From: Lampris incognitus
Lineage: Eukaryota > Chordata > Actinopteri > Lampriformes > Lampridae
DNA length: 64,000 bases
Direction: 5' to 3'
NCBI RefSeq assembly: GCF_029633865.1
Contig: NC_079216.1
Span: 60,713,232-60,777,231, forward strand
This document shows, one piece after another, positions 10,800 to 22,909 of this stretch (position 1 is its first letter; each line of letters begins with the position of its first letter). The notes beneath the pieces are model-generated. The model did not search any database. It saw only the letters and a list, made by a program, of their open reading frames with translations, and was not told where the DNA came from. Both the position numbers and the translations under genes were made by a program.

Positions 10800-13700
10800 T
10801 CGAAGAAGGAAAGTTTCGCCCCACAACGGGAGGCGGGCGGTACCAGTGGTGATCTACGCGCACACACCCATTTGCAACCTTTCTAACAGCCGCCTCCAAA
10901 TGTACACAATCAAATTTGCTGTCACTGAGAAGGAGAGGTGGTCTCTGGTGCTGTCTCAGGTACGGCAGGAAGTAGGACGAGACGGGCAATTGGCCAGGTG
11001 TAGTTCCTGGTATTCACCTGAATCTCCGCTGCCCTGATCCTCCCATCTGCGCATTGGATGGCCTAGGCGACGCGGCCGATAGGCCAAATCGCTCTCGGGA
11101 GTTGTGGGTCCACGATCATGGCGACAACGCCAGGCTGTCGGGCAGCCGTCTCTTTCTGCCACTTGGTGCGTGTCTGGAGAGACACAAGGTAGTGCCTGAT
11201 AAACGTCCTCCAGAATTGTTCAGCCAGGACCTGTGTGTGTCTCCAGCGACGACGGCTTAACAGATCGGACTCCGGGTACACCACCTGAGGCAGCGAGGGG
11301 TCAGGCCGCCCCATCAAGAGCATGTTCAGTGTTACTGGGTCCGGGTCTGCGACGTCACTGGATACATACCCCAGGGGCTTTGAGTTCAGGATGCCTTCTA
11401 CCTCGATCACTACCGTGCGCAGAACTTCTTCTGTTACAGTCTGCATCTGGATCATAGCATACAGGGCAGCTTTGATCGATTTAATTTCCCTCTGTCATAC
11501 ACCACCGAAGTGAGGCGCACTTGGAGGGCTGAACACAAACTTGGCCTGATGTTTGGCCAGCTCTGACTTTAGAGTGGGATGCAAAGCCTTAAACGAGTCA
11601 TGGAGCTCCCTCTCACCTCCTTTGAAGTTTTTACCCTGGTTCAATAGAAGCTCCGCTGGTTTTCTTCTGCATGAGATGAAATGGCAGAGGGCCGTCAGGA
11701 ATGAATCCTGGTCCAGACTACTCAGAACATCTATGTGGACAGCGCGGGTGGTGAGGCACTTAAATAGTATGCCCCAACGCTTCTCATTATGCCGTCCAAC
11801 TCTAACCATGAAGGGCCCAGAACAAGCCATGCCTGTAGAGACGAAAGGTGGTTTCAACAGCCACAGACAGGCAGGGCAGGGGGTAGGTCTGCCATCTGTG
11901 GTAATGCAGGATTTGCCCTCCGTCTCTGACAATCAGGGCAGGTGTGCTGGTGCTGTTTTACAGCCTCTCTTTCGTTGAGGATCCAATACTTCCGACGGAG
12001 TTCTGCAAAGACCTGCTCTGAGCCTGGATGACGGCGATCTCGGTCAGCATCCTGAATGATGAGTTTAGTCACCTGGTGGACCGGGTCCAGGACTATGGGG
12101 TGAATGGTCTCTGGGTCCAGCAGGTCACAACGACGCAGTCTACCTCCAACCCGGACCAGCTTCAGTACGTTGTCATATTCAGGAGCTAGAGTGATCAAAC
12201 AACTGGTGGAGGGTACAGGTTTGTTGTCTGACAGGTGCTGGAGATCCTCAGTAAAGCAGTCTGTCTGGGCTTGTCTCAGCAGGTCTCTTTCAGCTTCTTG
12301 ATAATCTTTTGCAACTGGAGTGGACTGGTTACCAGCCACCCCGTGACGTGACTGCACAACAGTATCTACCATGTCTCTGAAACAAGCGAACTGGCTGGCG
12401 TTGATTAGGTGAGGAAGAGGAGCAGTGGTGATGGAGCCGCAGAAGGCAGCCTTACGCAGCTCAGTGCAATCCAAAGGCTCAGCCTCTGGCTGGGTAGACC
12501 AGTGCTGAGGCGACAGGCACAAGAATGCTGGGCCGCGGCTCCACCGGTTCTTCTCAGCCAGCTCCCTTAGGGTCTTCCCATGGGTGATGTCGTCTGTGAG
12601 ATTGTTTGCAGAGTCCACGTACCTCCAGGCTTGGGCTTTAGTCAGCTCCTGGGTCTCAGCGACTCTGGTGCCCACAAACACATTAAATCGGCAAGAGTCT
12701 GACTGGAGCCACGTGAGAACCGTAGTGGAGTCTGTCCAGAGCACCACATTGTGAAGCAACAGGGTGAGTTCACACTGCAACAGCGCTGCCAGCTGGGCGT
12801 CAGTCAGTGCCGCACATAACTCCAACCATGGCATTAACTGTTGGCGCTTGGGGGCCACTCTCGGCTGTGCTGTCAGGAAAGCTACCTCCACCTTCCCGCC
12901 TGGGCCCTCGGTGCACAGGTATGCAACTGAGCCGTAGGCCTTCTCAGAGGCGTCACAGAATATGTGGAGGCTTCTGGCAGAGCTGAGGTGATCCAGAGGG
13001 GGGCTTGTGTAGCACTGTGGCAGGATGATCTCTGGAAGGTGTTGCAGCTCATCTTCCCAGATAAGCCACGCCTTAAGGGTGTCGTCTGGCAGAGACGGGT
13101 CATCCCACACTGCACAATGACTTTGGACCGGGTGGTGAAGGGGACGAGGAAGCCCAGTGGATCATAAAGCTTTGCCAGTGTGTGGTAGATGGTCCTCATA
13201 GTCAGTGTGGGGCAGTCAGTGAGGTGACACTTGTAGCCAAGAGTGTCTGAGGTACAAAGCCATCAGAGTCTAAGTGCGAGCTCCTGTGGATCTGCCACTG
13301 ACTCTGTGAACCATAACTCACTACTCTTGAGATCTCGCCTCCTTTGGCAGGTGACTGGTGACTTCTGGGACATTGCTAGTCCACAGGTGCAGCTCAAACC
13401 TAACAGTGTCTTCAATTTGTCAACCAGCTGCCTGGCTGCTGTGGGAGAGGAGAGGCTTTGTAAGTGGTTATCCACATAGAAGTACCGCTCGATGGTCACC
13501 CAGACATCCTCCTCTGGCTAGCTGTGATCAGCCACATGCTTCTGTAGTGCAAATGTTGCACAGCATGGGCTACATGTGGTTCCAAAAGGGACGACCTGCC
13601 ACTCGTAGATGTTGGGTGGTGCCTCTCTGTTCAGGTCTCTCCACAAGAAACGGAGGAGGGGCCTACCTATCTTCTGGCAGCAACCTGACCTGGTGGAACA

Positions 13701-15960
13701 TGCCATTAATATTGCTACTTATGGCGATGAAATGCTCCCTGAATCTCAACAGGACACCTAGCAGGCCGAAGGTCAGAGTGGGGCCTGGTAGTAGCAGCTC
13801 ATTCAAGTTATGGCCCTTGTGTGTAAAGGAACAGTTGAATACAATCCTGTTTTTTCCATTGTCACTCACAATGTGGTGAGGGATAAACCAGGACTCTGTT
13901 GTCTCGCTCAGCTCCTCCTCTGCTATCTTCTTTACATACCCAGCCTGTTCCAGTTTCGAGATCTCTTCCCCACAGGCTGATGCCCATGCTGGGTCCTTCA
14001 TCAGGCATCTTTCAGTGCTCCACAGATTTACCAATACAGCGTCCTTGGGGGTACAGAGACAGGGCGTATTCTTCACACACAGCAAGGGGTTAGCATAACG
14101 ATGCACTCCGTCTTCATCCGCCCTCACTGTTCTAGTTTCCAGCAGATGCACGGCTTCTTGGTCTTGCCGTGATCGTGTCACCATCCTTTCACTCCTGTAT
14201 GGCAATACGTCCATTTGCCATAACTTCTCCACATGATGAAGGAGCTCCTTATAGGGTGACTGTATGGCTATATGCAGACATTGCTGTGGCTGGAGCTGCT
14301 GGCGGATGACTCTGGCAGGCTCCTGGATGGTCCACCTCAACCTGGTCTTAACAGCAGCTGGGCTTCCAGGGGGTCCCAGACAGACCGGCTCTACTGGGAT
14401 AATTAGATGGGTGTAGTCAGACCCAATGAGGACCATTGGACGGATGCGATCCGGCGTTTGCAGGGGGAGGCCTTTCAGGTGTTTATATTTGCGCTGGAGC
14501 ATCTTGACGGGTTGTGAGTGTTCCGCCAGTCCCAGCTGATAGGCAGTGAAGGCCCTCTGGATTTTGAAAGTCTTTTGGGGGTGACTGGAAGGAGAAATGG
14601 AATAGGAGACGGACATACCATGCAGAACTCTGAGATCCTGGCACACAGTACTGCAACCGGACTTCCTATCCAGGTAAAGCACTTCATTGGCGTGTTCTCT
14701 GGGTTTGGCTTAGCGTTCAGGTCATGGAGAGCCTCCAGATGTCTGCCGTCACATCTCTTACACCGGGCCTTCAGTCTGCACTGTGCGGCCACAACGCCAG
14801 CACCGTCTGTTACTCTAGACCTATGCATGCCGCTATTCACTGGTAAGCTGGCTAAAATTAGTGCACTGGTCCAGGTACTGCTGGTCATTGGCGCAGTAAG
14901 GGCACAACAGGATGACTTTCCTTTGTGGACTGGCCCTGGTGAATGAGGACTCCGGGATGGCAGGGCCGTCTGAAGTCTGTTCAGCCCCATGGAGGACTGT
15001 GGTTGGCCTACCAGCCTTTGAGTCCTTCTGCCTCTCCTTCTTCGCTTCTGTGCTCTCTTCGCCCCCTCTGTGCTGAGCTTCGTAACCATATTCTTGAATC
15101 CTCAGCTTGAACTCCAGCCAGTCAGCGAAGTCTAGCAGAGTAGGGATATGGACGCGGGGGGGGATACAAATACCTCATAAACTCAGCCCGCATGTCTTGT
15201 GGGAGCTTGGACATCAGCCTAGTGATGTGGGAACCACACTGAAGCTCAATATGGCCTTTCTCTCCCAGCTGGTCGAGCATGCCCACCAAGGCTCTCACTC
15301 TGAGAGCAAATCTTTTAAAGGCAGCTGTGTCGTGGCTACGGATGTTAGGTGCCTCCATTAAGTCTGCGATGCGCCTTAAGGCCTGCTGGTGGGGTTACCC
15401 ATAATGCTCTGCTAAAGAGGCCATGGTGTCTATATAGGGCTGGGTAGAGTTTGTATATGAGTCTGCAATGAGCAGCGCGTCTTCAAATTTCAGGTGGTCT
15501 ACCAGGATCTGATATTTAAACCTCTCCCTCGTGTCCCTAGGGAGAAGGTTCTCCAGGGAGATCTTTAGCCTGGCAAACTCACACGGGTCCCCCCCTACTG
15601 AAGTCTGGGATGGTGGGTTGAGGGCCCCGATATACACTCTCAGTCTGCAGGCTGGAGTGGAAGTCCTCATGTCTCTGGTCATCCAGGGGGCCTAGCAGTA
15701 GGGTTAATGGAGAAGGTGATTTATGCGTGCGGACTGGTGGCTCTGTCAGATGGTGTGACCTCTCCACAAGACCTGACACAACTGACTCGGCATAAGGCTC
15801 GCAGTATTAAGACGTCAGGTGGCTGAGCGGCTGCTCCGGAGTCGTCCCCATCCTCCTGAGGCATGCAGTCAGCTCTGCCACTAGATCCGTGGGCAGTGTA
15901 CTTGTAACAATAACAAATAAAGTTCTATTCTATTCTAGTGTGATAGTGGAGGGCTGAGGT
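10800..15960 (-). mobile_element. BEL/Pao LTR retrotransposon, broken fossil
   Basis: From right to left on the minus strand I read, in order: a DUF1759-type gag region (about 15,120-15,780), a CCHC knuckle (CKRCDGRH) and aspartic-protease region (about 14,480-15,090), reverse transcriptase (about 13,500-14,300, with VFNCSFTHKGHNLNELL), the Pao peptidase A17 segment (LAKLYDPLGFLVPFTT) with an RNase H-like region (about 12,400-13,200), and integrase (CPDCQRRR zinc module and core, about 11,060-12,100). Pol ends near 10,930. This domain order is diagnostic of BEL/Pao. The element is broken, with at least six interruptions. I could not define its LTRs with confidence. It is old enough to have decayed, but each domain is still easily recognised. 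Confidence 0.85.
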
Positions 15961-16409
15961 TTCGTGTCCTCCTTTCTAACAGTTCTTTTCAGGTCTTTTT
16001 TTTACCACATTTCACGTTTTATGGACCTTGTTAAATTTGTTAGATTAGCAATATGTGTTTTCCGTTTTGTTTTTCAGGTAATATTTTCACTTTTTCAATT
16101 TTGCTATTCAAGTTCGACCATGTCTCTCTTGTTTAAATTGTTTAAAAATAGTATTGTAGTTGTTAAAATGTTGGTGCCGGTCGTTTCCTAAAAGAAATAC
16201 TAACATATGCAATGCATTAATATCTCAATTGGGAATTCATCTTGAAAGAATATAGAGTTTAAAAACCGGCGGTCGTTTCGATCGCCCATGGTCGTTTTAG
16301 GTAGGCGTGAAGTCCCGGTCCGTTCTAGGCCACTAGCGTCGAAAAAAGTCCTCCTGGCCGACAGTGACCCCTGCTGTAGAAAGACTGTAATTACAACTGG
16401 CATCTGTCC

Positions 16410-18210
16410 AGGGCTGTTTTATAAGCAAGCAAAGTTTTATTTATACAGCACTTTTAAAAACACAGTTACAAAGTGCTTTACACTCCATACACAAAAATAC
16501 AAATAAATACATAAATACGTTCATTTCCTGTGTTGTATTGTCTGTTTAGTAACAACCCCCCCCCCCCCCCAAGGGAACTGTTACTGGAGCAAAAAAATCA
16601 ATGTGTTTTTTTTTTTTATATCCTCCAATGACCTTCCTTTTCACAAAAACACAATGGAAAAGAAATTCTTAAGCAGCCACTACACATCCGGAGGCCAAAC
16701 CTTTGGGGCCCCAGGTTTATACACCGCTCATATACACCGTTAGAACTCGTCTCTGAAGGCTGTAGATGGGAAGAAGGCAGAGTTGAACAAACCTCAGAAA
16801 AAAAAAGGGCTGCTTCTTAAGTTCAAGAAATTGATGTTGTACAGCACATGAAAATGACCAGTGAACATCTTTTTGTGCTTCATGCTAAATCCACTCTTCC
16901 CTTAGGGGCCATCAGGGTGCAGCCCGAATGAACTTTCATGCTCAAGACGGACGTCAAATGAGCTCTTATAAGTTTTATCAGGGCACATTTTCAAGGGTTA
17001 AAAGCCCCTTCAAGTGAAAAACACAATTTTGCTGTATGTATAATAAACAATAAGGGTGTTTAGTAGTGTTATTCAACAAGTGAACTTGAAGTTTCCGCTT
17101 TTTGGTGTATTTGATGTTGATCAGGGTGCACTACCGTTGACGGCATGCTTCTTTTCTGAACTTTTTCCTACCACAGCTCCTCCCCCCGCAGGTTTTACAC
17201 CACATGCGCGTTGCCTATAGAAATCATCCCCTTTTTTCAGTTCAAGTTGCTCATATTTCTCTTAGCGATACTCGTTACGCTTTCTAAGATATGCAGGTTT
17301 AACTGAATGGCGTAACGATCGGCCGTTGTGACCCTTGATATTGTCACCCTGGCGTCAGCTGTTGAGCACTTGAATTGCCCCTGTGGGTTAACGAGTTAAA
17401 ACTCCAATACTACGTAGACTCGTGCAAGCCTGCAGCGCCCCTGGTTTGAATGCTGCTTCAGGGGTTTTGCTCTATGTCCCTCCCCTTCTCATTAACCAAG
17501 TCTATCTCTTCTGTAGTGTCTCATAAAGGTTAAAATGCACAACAACAAAAAAAGACACAAAAATCTTGAAACGGTCAGTAAGCACACATTTTACCCCCTG
17601 GTTGTAAAATGTTGTACAGTCAAACTCTCTGTCAGACAGAAGAAGAGTAGTGTTGTCAAACGTGTGACGCGGAGTAAACAACTTTAAACACACCACGGTC
17701 AACACAACACTTGGTGACTGAACTTTGTTTGCGTTTTTGTTTTGGTCTGATTTCGAGCACGTGCTTGAGCTGAGTGGGAAGACGGGGCATTTTGTTTGGG
17801 TGTGGGTGTACCAGAGACCGGAAAGGTCCTGCCACACCGTCAACAACCCTCCCCTCTTCCCACTCGCCTCAGACATAACACACACGCAAGCCAAAACAGG
17901 ACATTGTAAACAAAGCATTAACCGGGGCTCAATTGCCCAGAGACCGCCGTTCGACACTATTACAGGTACTACCTAATGCATTTCCCCCATGTGGTCCTAA
18001 TCCTCTTCCCTACACTCACACGTCTTGAATTCGTTAAATTGTCAGTGTGAAATGTATTAATTGAGAGGAAACACCTGTAAAAGCATTTCTTATTGACTTA
18101 TTACACACTGAAGGTGTTTTCCCAGTGACTTTTCTTTGAATGAAGGTAATTGGAATAGATCTTTGAATTATATGGGGTCACCCATATAATTCATTATCAT
18201 TAACTGAATA
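16410..18210. other. Intergenic, no gene seen
   Basis: At about 16,425-16,505 there is a repeat tail of the kind TTTATTTATACAGCACTTTT...AAAGTGCTTTACA, typical of fish retroposon 3' ends. The rest is AT-rich, with a C run at 16,557-16,570. I recognise no exon or other element in it. Confidence 0.4.
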
Positions 18211-18219
18211 TGACATATT

Positions 18220-18568
18220 CTCTGGGCGGCACAGTGGTGCAGTGGTTAGCGCGGTCGCCTCACAGCAAGAAGGTCTTGGGTTCGAGCCCCGGGGTAGGCC
18301 AGCTTTGGGGGTCGTCCTCTGTGTGGAGTTTGCATGTTCTCTGCGTGGGTTTTCCCTGGGTGCACCGGTTTCCTCCCACAGTCCAAAGACATGTAGGTCA
18401 GGTGAATGGGCCGTACTAAATTGTGTGTGTGTGTGTGTGTGTCGGCCCTGTGTGATGGCCTGGCGGCCTGTCCAGGGTGTCTCCCCACCTGTTGCCCAAT
18501 GACTGCTGGGATAGGCTCCAGCATCCCCGCCACCCTGAGAGCAGGATAAGCGGTTCAGAAAATGGATG
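18220..18568 (+). repeat. tRNA-derived SINE, family C, full length
   Basis: The head reads GGCGGCACAGTGGTGCAGTG with a B box GGTTCGAGCCCC, and the body ends in GGATAAGCGGTTCAGAAAAT. The probable target duplication is GACATATT (18212-18219 and 18569-18576). Other copies of this family lie at 25,316-25,483, 51,760-52,246 and 62,719-63,095. An internal (GT)n of about 10 units is present. Confidence 0.8.
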
Positions 18569-18699
18569 GACATATTATTTTACTGATTGTGTTTTTGGAC
18601 CAGGCCCCAGCAGTTGGCCCAAACTGAATACCGATTTCAACACTGATATGAATACAGATATTGCATAATTTTCTAGCCCGGCTTGAAGCCGGGTCAGTG

Positions 18700-19130
18700 A
18701 TCACATTTTTTTGTTGGCTGACCGAGCAGATATTCCCCCCCCCCTCCCAGTATACCCAGCATCTCTCCTCCACACATGTGGAGGAGAGATGCTGGGTATA
18801 CTGGACCAGACACACCATCTCAGTCTTGCCTCTCTTGCTTTGTCTCCAAACCGTCCAACCTGAGCTGTCCCTCTAATATACTCGTTCCTAATCCTGTCCT
18901 CCTTTGTCACTCCCAAAAAAATCTTAGCATCTTCAACTCTGCCACCTCCAGCTCCTCCTGCTGTCTTTTCGTCAGTGCCTGTCTCCAAACCATATAACAT
19001 AGCTGGTCTCACAACCATCTGTAAACCTTCCCTTGAACTCTTGCTGGTACCCTTCTGTCGCAAATCACTCCTGACACTCTTCTCCACCCACTCCACCCTG
19101 CCTGCACTCATCATCAGTTTCTCCACTAGG
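18700..19130 (-). mobile_element. RTE-like LINE fragment (C-terminal region)
   Basis: The minus strand encodes LRPAMLYGLET-like and DRIRNEYIRGTAQVGRFGDK segments, which are typical of the C-terminal end of RTE/BovB-type LINE proteins in fish. The piece is 5'-truncated. Its left part holds a perfect inverted duplication, listed separately. A related 3' end lies at 50,082-50,290. Confidence 0.6.
18747..18804. repeat. Perfect palindrome, 28-bp arms
   Basis: Arms 18747-18774 and 18777-18804 are exact reverse complements, separated by 2 bp. The arm matches the WRRDAGYTG-coding piece of the adjacent LINE, so this is an inverted duplication of LINE sequence. Confidence 0.95.
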
Positions 19131-19399
19131 TGAAAAGTAGGCTACGCCTAACTTTGACCACACCACAGAATCAGACTAATCAAACACTTATGATAGCAGG
19201 ATAGCATCAGGAACTGAGTTGTCCAGCACTGCGTCAGCATTGGCTTAAGGCTGACGCCCATGATCCTCTTCACAGTTACCTCTGACCTCAGTGATCTCAG
19301 TTGGCTCTCGGAACGGGAACAGGGAGTTTCAGTTTGCCATAGACAACTCTGTGTCCTCAACTGCCCCTATGTTCTGTGGAGTTCATAGGGTTCCATCCT

Positions 19400-19995
19400 T
19401 TTCTCAGTCCACATGTTTCCTCTAGGTCACCTGGTCAGTCAGTTTAATTGCATCTCTCATCACTGCTTCCCTGATGACATGCAGCTGTATCTATCAGTTA
19501 AGCCAGATGACATGGGTAATGACTGCCTGGCTACTATTAAGGAATGGGTGTCATTCACTTTCCTTCAGCTCAATTCAGACAATACTGTGGTTCTCCTTAT
19601 TGATCCTAATAAGTTTGTCTCAGAAGTCTGGCCACCAATGTTATACCCTCCTCAAGAAATCTGGGTGTACTCCTACACCAAAACCTGAATTTCAACCTAC
19701 ATATGAACAAGCTTGTTCAAACCTGTTTTTTTCCCCCAACTCTGGAACACCGCAAAAATCAAATCAATGCTGTCAATCGGAGATCTTGAATCACTAATCT
19801 ATACCCTAACTTTTTCACACCTTGACTACTGCAATGCTCTTTTCTCCTGTCTCAACCAAGCAGCCCTGTGCCACCTGCAACTTCTGCAAAACAAGGCAGC
19901 CAGGCCGCTAACCAATACCAATCTTAGATCCCCAGATCACACCAATCCTCATGTCACTTCGTTGGCTCCCATTAAATTATCACTGATTACTGATT
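19400..19995 (+). mobile_element. Non-LTR retrotransposon fragment
   Basis: The translation includes CFPDDMQLYLSVKPDD, a degenerate reverse-transcriptase motif (usually YADDTQLYLS), then FLQLNSDNT and LDYCNALFSCLNQAALCHLQ, then QNKAARPLTNTN. These are the usual C-terminal blocks of an L2/Rex-type LINE. The copy is short and disrupted, with both ends missing. Confidence 0.65.
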
Positions 19996-19999
19996 ATTC

Positions 20000-21950
20000 G
20001 TATGTTCATAATCATGAGAATAATCAGTAACAGTTGCTTTTTTTAAGAACTATGCAGGGACCCCACTCTGAGGCGAGTAGGGGACTTACAACAGAGAAAG
20101 TCAAAAGAAATATAAAATAATGTGTTTTGTATGTATTTGGACTGACCGGTGTAGGAATATAATCAAATGAAATGATTGTTTGATGATTATATAATGATTG
20201 TAATGTCACTTTTCCATGCCACGGAGACGGTAACTTACGGTTATATTGTGCAACATGTTCCATATAAGTTCATGAGTACAGCTGCTAGCCAGTGCATTGT
20301 AAAGATATGGGACCATGTAAGGTCATGTTACACAGACCAAGAGAAGAAAAAGGGTGAAACAGAATGAGAAAGGGGAACTCACGGGACACTTCAGAGGTTA
20401 CCCCAGAACAGGGAAGCTTTCTGTGTACGGCCATCGATCCCACTGGACACTGGTAATTATTCTAAGGATGAAGATGTTTTCTCCTGGGCCAGCGGGGCCT
20501 CGGTGGGCGTTACCATGACTCTCCTCCACCGATGCAAAAAGGTGAAAGAAAAATTCTGCGTAGTAAAGCCGGGTATAAAGGCTTTCTTAGTGGCTGCACT
20601 GGACTCTTGAAAGTAACATTCCCTTAGCAGCAAGAATATATTCACCGCTTAAATTAAATCGAGCTTTCCCATACCAAGCTCAGGTTAAGAGAATTAGCTG
20701 TAGTTACCTAATGGGGTATTATTGTGTCTTATACATCAGGCCAGTGAGGCGCATTAATGCGGAAGCAGGGAAGACCGTAGGATGTGTAGAATAGATAGGC
20801 AAGCTAAGAGGCATCCACCTTAGCGCGGATGCCTCTTAGCACAGGGGTCTCCGGCCAACAGGTGTCAAGGTGATGATATTTTGGCTGAAGGTAAAATTCC
20901 AAAAAAAAGGAAACGTACCGAGGAGGTGCCCCAAAATCACATCCAGTTTGCCTAAAAGGAAAAACTGTTCTACCATCCAACTGTTACGGCAATTACAGCA
21001 AACAGGTTGGCTATTTAGGCTCGTCTGTAAACAGGATTTCCCCCCCCCGTGGCGAAAAGGAAGGCCACGAAGTCAGGCTGCGAATCCAAAAATAAACCAG
21101 ATTAGGCTCAAGATCTTAACAGTGCCGTCAAGACCCAACCACTTTCATTAGGCTGCACTTGAGCCACAGACATGAAACGATCTACCAGGAAGATAAACGA
21201 AAGAACTGGATAGAAATGACAGAGGTAAATCTAATTAATAAGATTGTGTCGCTAGAGCAGTATAATTAAAGCCAGTAACACATTTTTTTTGGCTTTTTTT
21301 TTTTGTGAATCGCTTGCCAGTATTGAATTCCAGTAAATACTACAGTATTGTTGTTAATACGACAGTTTGTTGGCTCCCTTGTAAATTCTGAGATGAGTCC
21401 TAACTTTAGCAATACACAATAACGGAAATATAGGAACATACAACGGATAAACATACAGCACTTACTAAAAAGGTAATTTCCAGTGTGGAACAATAAAGAC
21501 TTTCAATTAAAACAGAATCAGCATAATACTAAGTGAGAACATTTCAGACAAGTTGATTTCATAAAATAAGATCATACTCACGTAATACAATAAATATCTT
21601 AAATTAGGCAGACTTAAAACTATATCCATAATGAATTTTCTATACAATCACCAGAGGCAAGGTTTTGGCTATCTGCTTAAGGACTATTAGAGGAAGTATT
21701 AGTGGAAAAAGTCTTTGGTTATTCAAAGCTTGCAGTGCAAAAACTTGTGTGAAAAAAATCACATGAAACAACCACTTCAAACGGACCCCTTTACAAGCGC
21801 CGTTCATGGCTACAACAGCCATGTACGAACCTATTGCCTTTAGCCTCATGTGACATACCGGCATCATAGATGCGGAGCGTCGATTTAAATTTGCTCCTTC
21901 CTACGAAACAAAGTGATAACACATGTTGGGGCTCATTTATAAAAAACGTT
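20000..21950. other. Intergenic, mostly unique
   Basis: No gene recognised. There is one short hairpin with 14-bp arms, GCTAAGAGGCATCC at 20803-20816 and its complement at 20827-20840. I found no homology to explain the stretch 20,376-20,660 or the 93-residue open frame at 20,870-21,148. Confidence 0.35.
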
Positions 21951-21952
21951 TC

Positions 21953-22338
21953 TTTTTTTGGACTTCTCCCTCTTTTTCTCCCCAGTTGTACCCGGCCAAT
22001 TACCCCACTCATCCAGGGAGGGCTGCAGACTACCACATGTGTCGCCAGCCGCTTCTATTCACCTGACAGTGAGGAGTTTCACCAGGGGGATGTCGCGCGT
22101 GGGAGGATCACGCTTCTCCTCCAGTTCCCCCTTCCCCCCTGAACAGGTGCCCCAACCGACCAGAGGAGGCGCTAGTGCAGCAACCAGGATACATACCCAC
22201 ATCCGGCTTCCCACCCGCAGACACGGCCAATTGTGTCTGTAGGGATGCCCGACCAAGCCGGAGGTAACACGGGGATTCGAACCGGCGATCCCCGTGTTGG
22301 TAGGCAATGGGATAGACCACTACGCTACCCGGACACCC
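21953..22338 (-). repeat. tRNA-derived SINE, family B, full length
   Basis: The tRNA-like head is at the right end, with a B box in GGTTCGAATCCCCGTGTT (minus strand). The body includes TGTAGTCTGC-like and AATTGGCCGGGTACAA-like blocks. Related copies are at 24,233-24,475, 34,532-34,896 and 35,643-35,955. Confidence 0.75.
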
Positions 22339-22339
22339 C

Positions 22340-22909
22340 TTACCACAATTTCTTAATGTACAAATAATCAAAAGGCATCGAGTCCCTGCAGCCATTGGTT
22401 AGGCTCCATATCACACAGTCCCTCTTCTGGACATGTTTGTGATGGCAGCAAGCCAGTCTTTAAATGTTCTCTTTTTGTTCCACCCTCACCTTGGAAAACC
22501 ATGCGAGCTTCCCCGGTGGAAGCTGAGAAAAGGTGCAGCAGGCTGCGGAACAGTCACGCTACCTTGTTTATTTAAAAATAAAATGTGCTCAGCCTGAAAA
22601 CCCCTGGCCGAAATGATGTTTACAAAATGTTCCGAGTGCTTGCGCTTTCTATTTCTGCCAGTTTCCTGTTTAACTTAAAAGGTTAGCGAAACAAATTTAA
22701 GGTCTTGAACATTACAAAGTGAGAAAAGTAGAAGCTATATAATCAGATAGATTTGAAAATCCATGACACAATAACACCAGCATTTATTCTCATAACTGTA
22801 TGTCTATGTTATGTTTATCTGTTGTCTTGTTTCGCCCTGTTTATTGTAAAGTGACTCTGAGTGTTAGAAAAGCGCTATATAAGTTTATCTTATTATTATT
22901 ATATTATTA
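22340..22909 (-). other. SEMA7A 3' flank and probable 3' UTR
   Basis: Sequence following the SEMA7A stop on the minus strand. Minus-strand AATAAA hexamers occur at 22840-22845 and 22783-22788. The end of a (TTA)n tract overlaps the stop region (22,893-22,925). The true poly(A) site cannot be chosen from sequence alone. Confidence 0.4.

Noticed and set aside
18227-18300. Possible tRNA genes at the heads of repeats (also near 10,300, 22,300, 32,490, 34,560, 35,660 and 52,200)
   Set aside because: All are SINE or LTR heads with A/B boxes but no intact cloverleaf, and they continue into repeat bodies.
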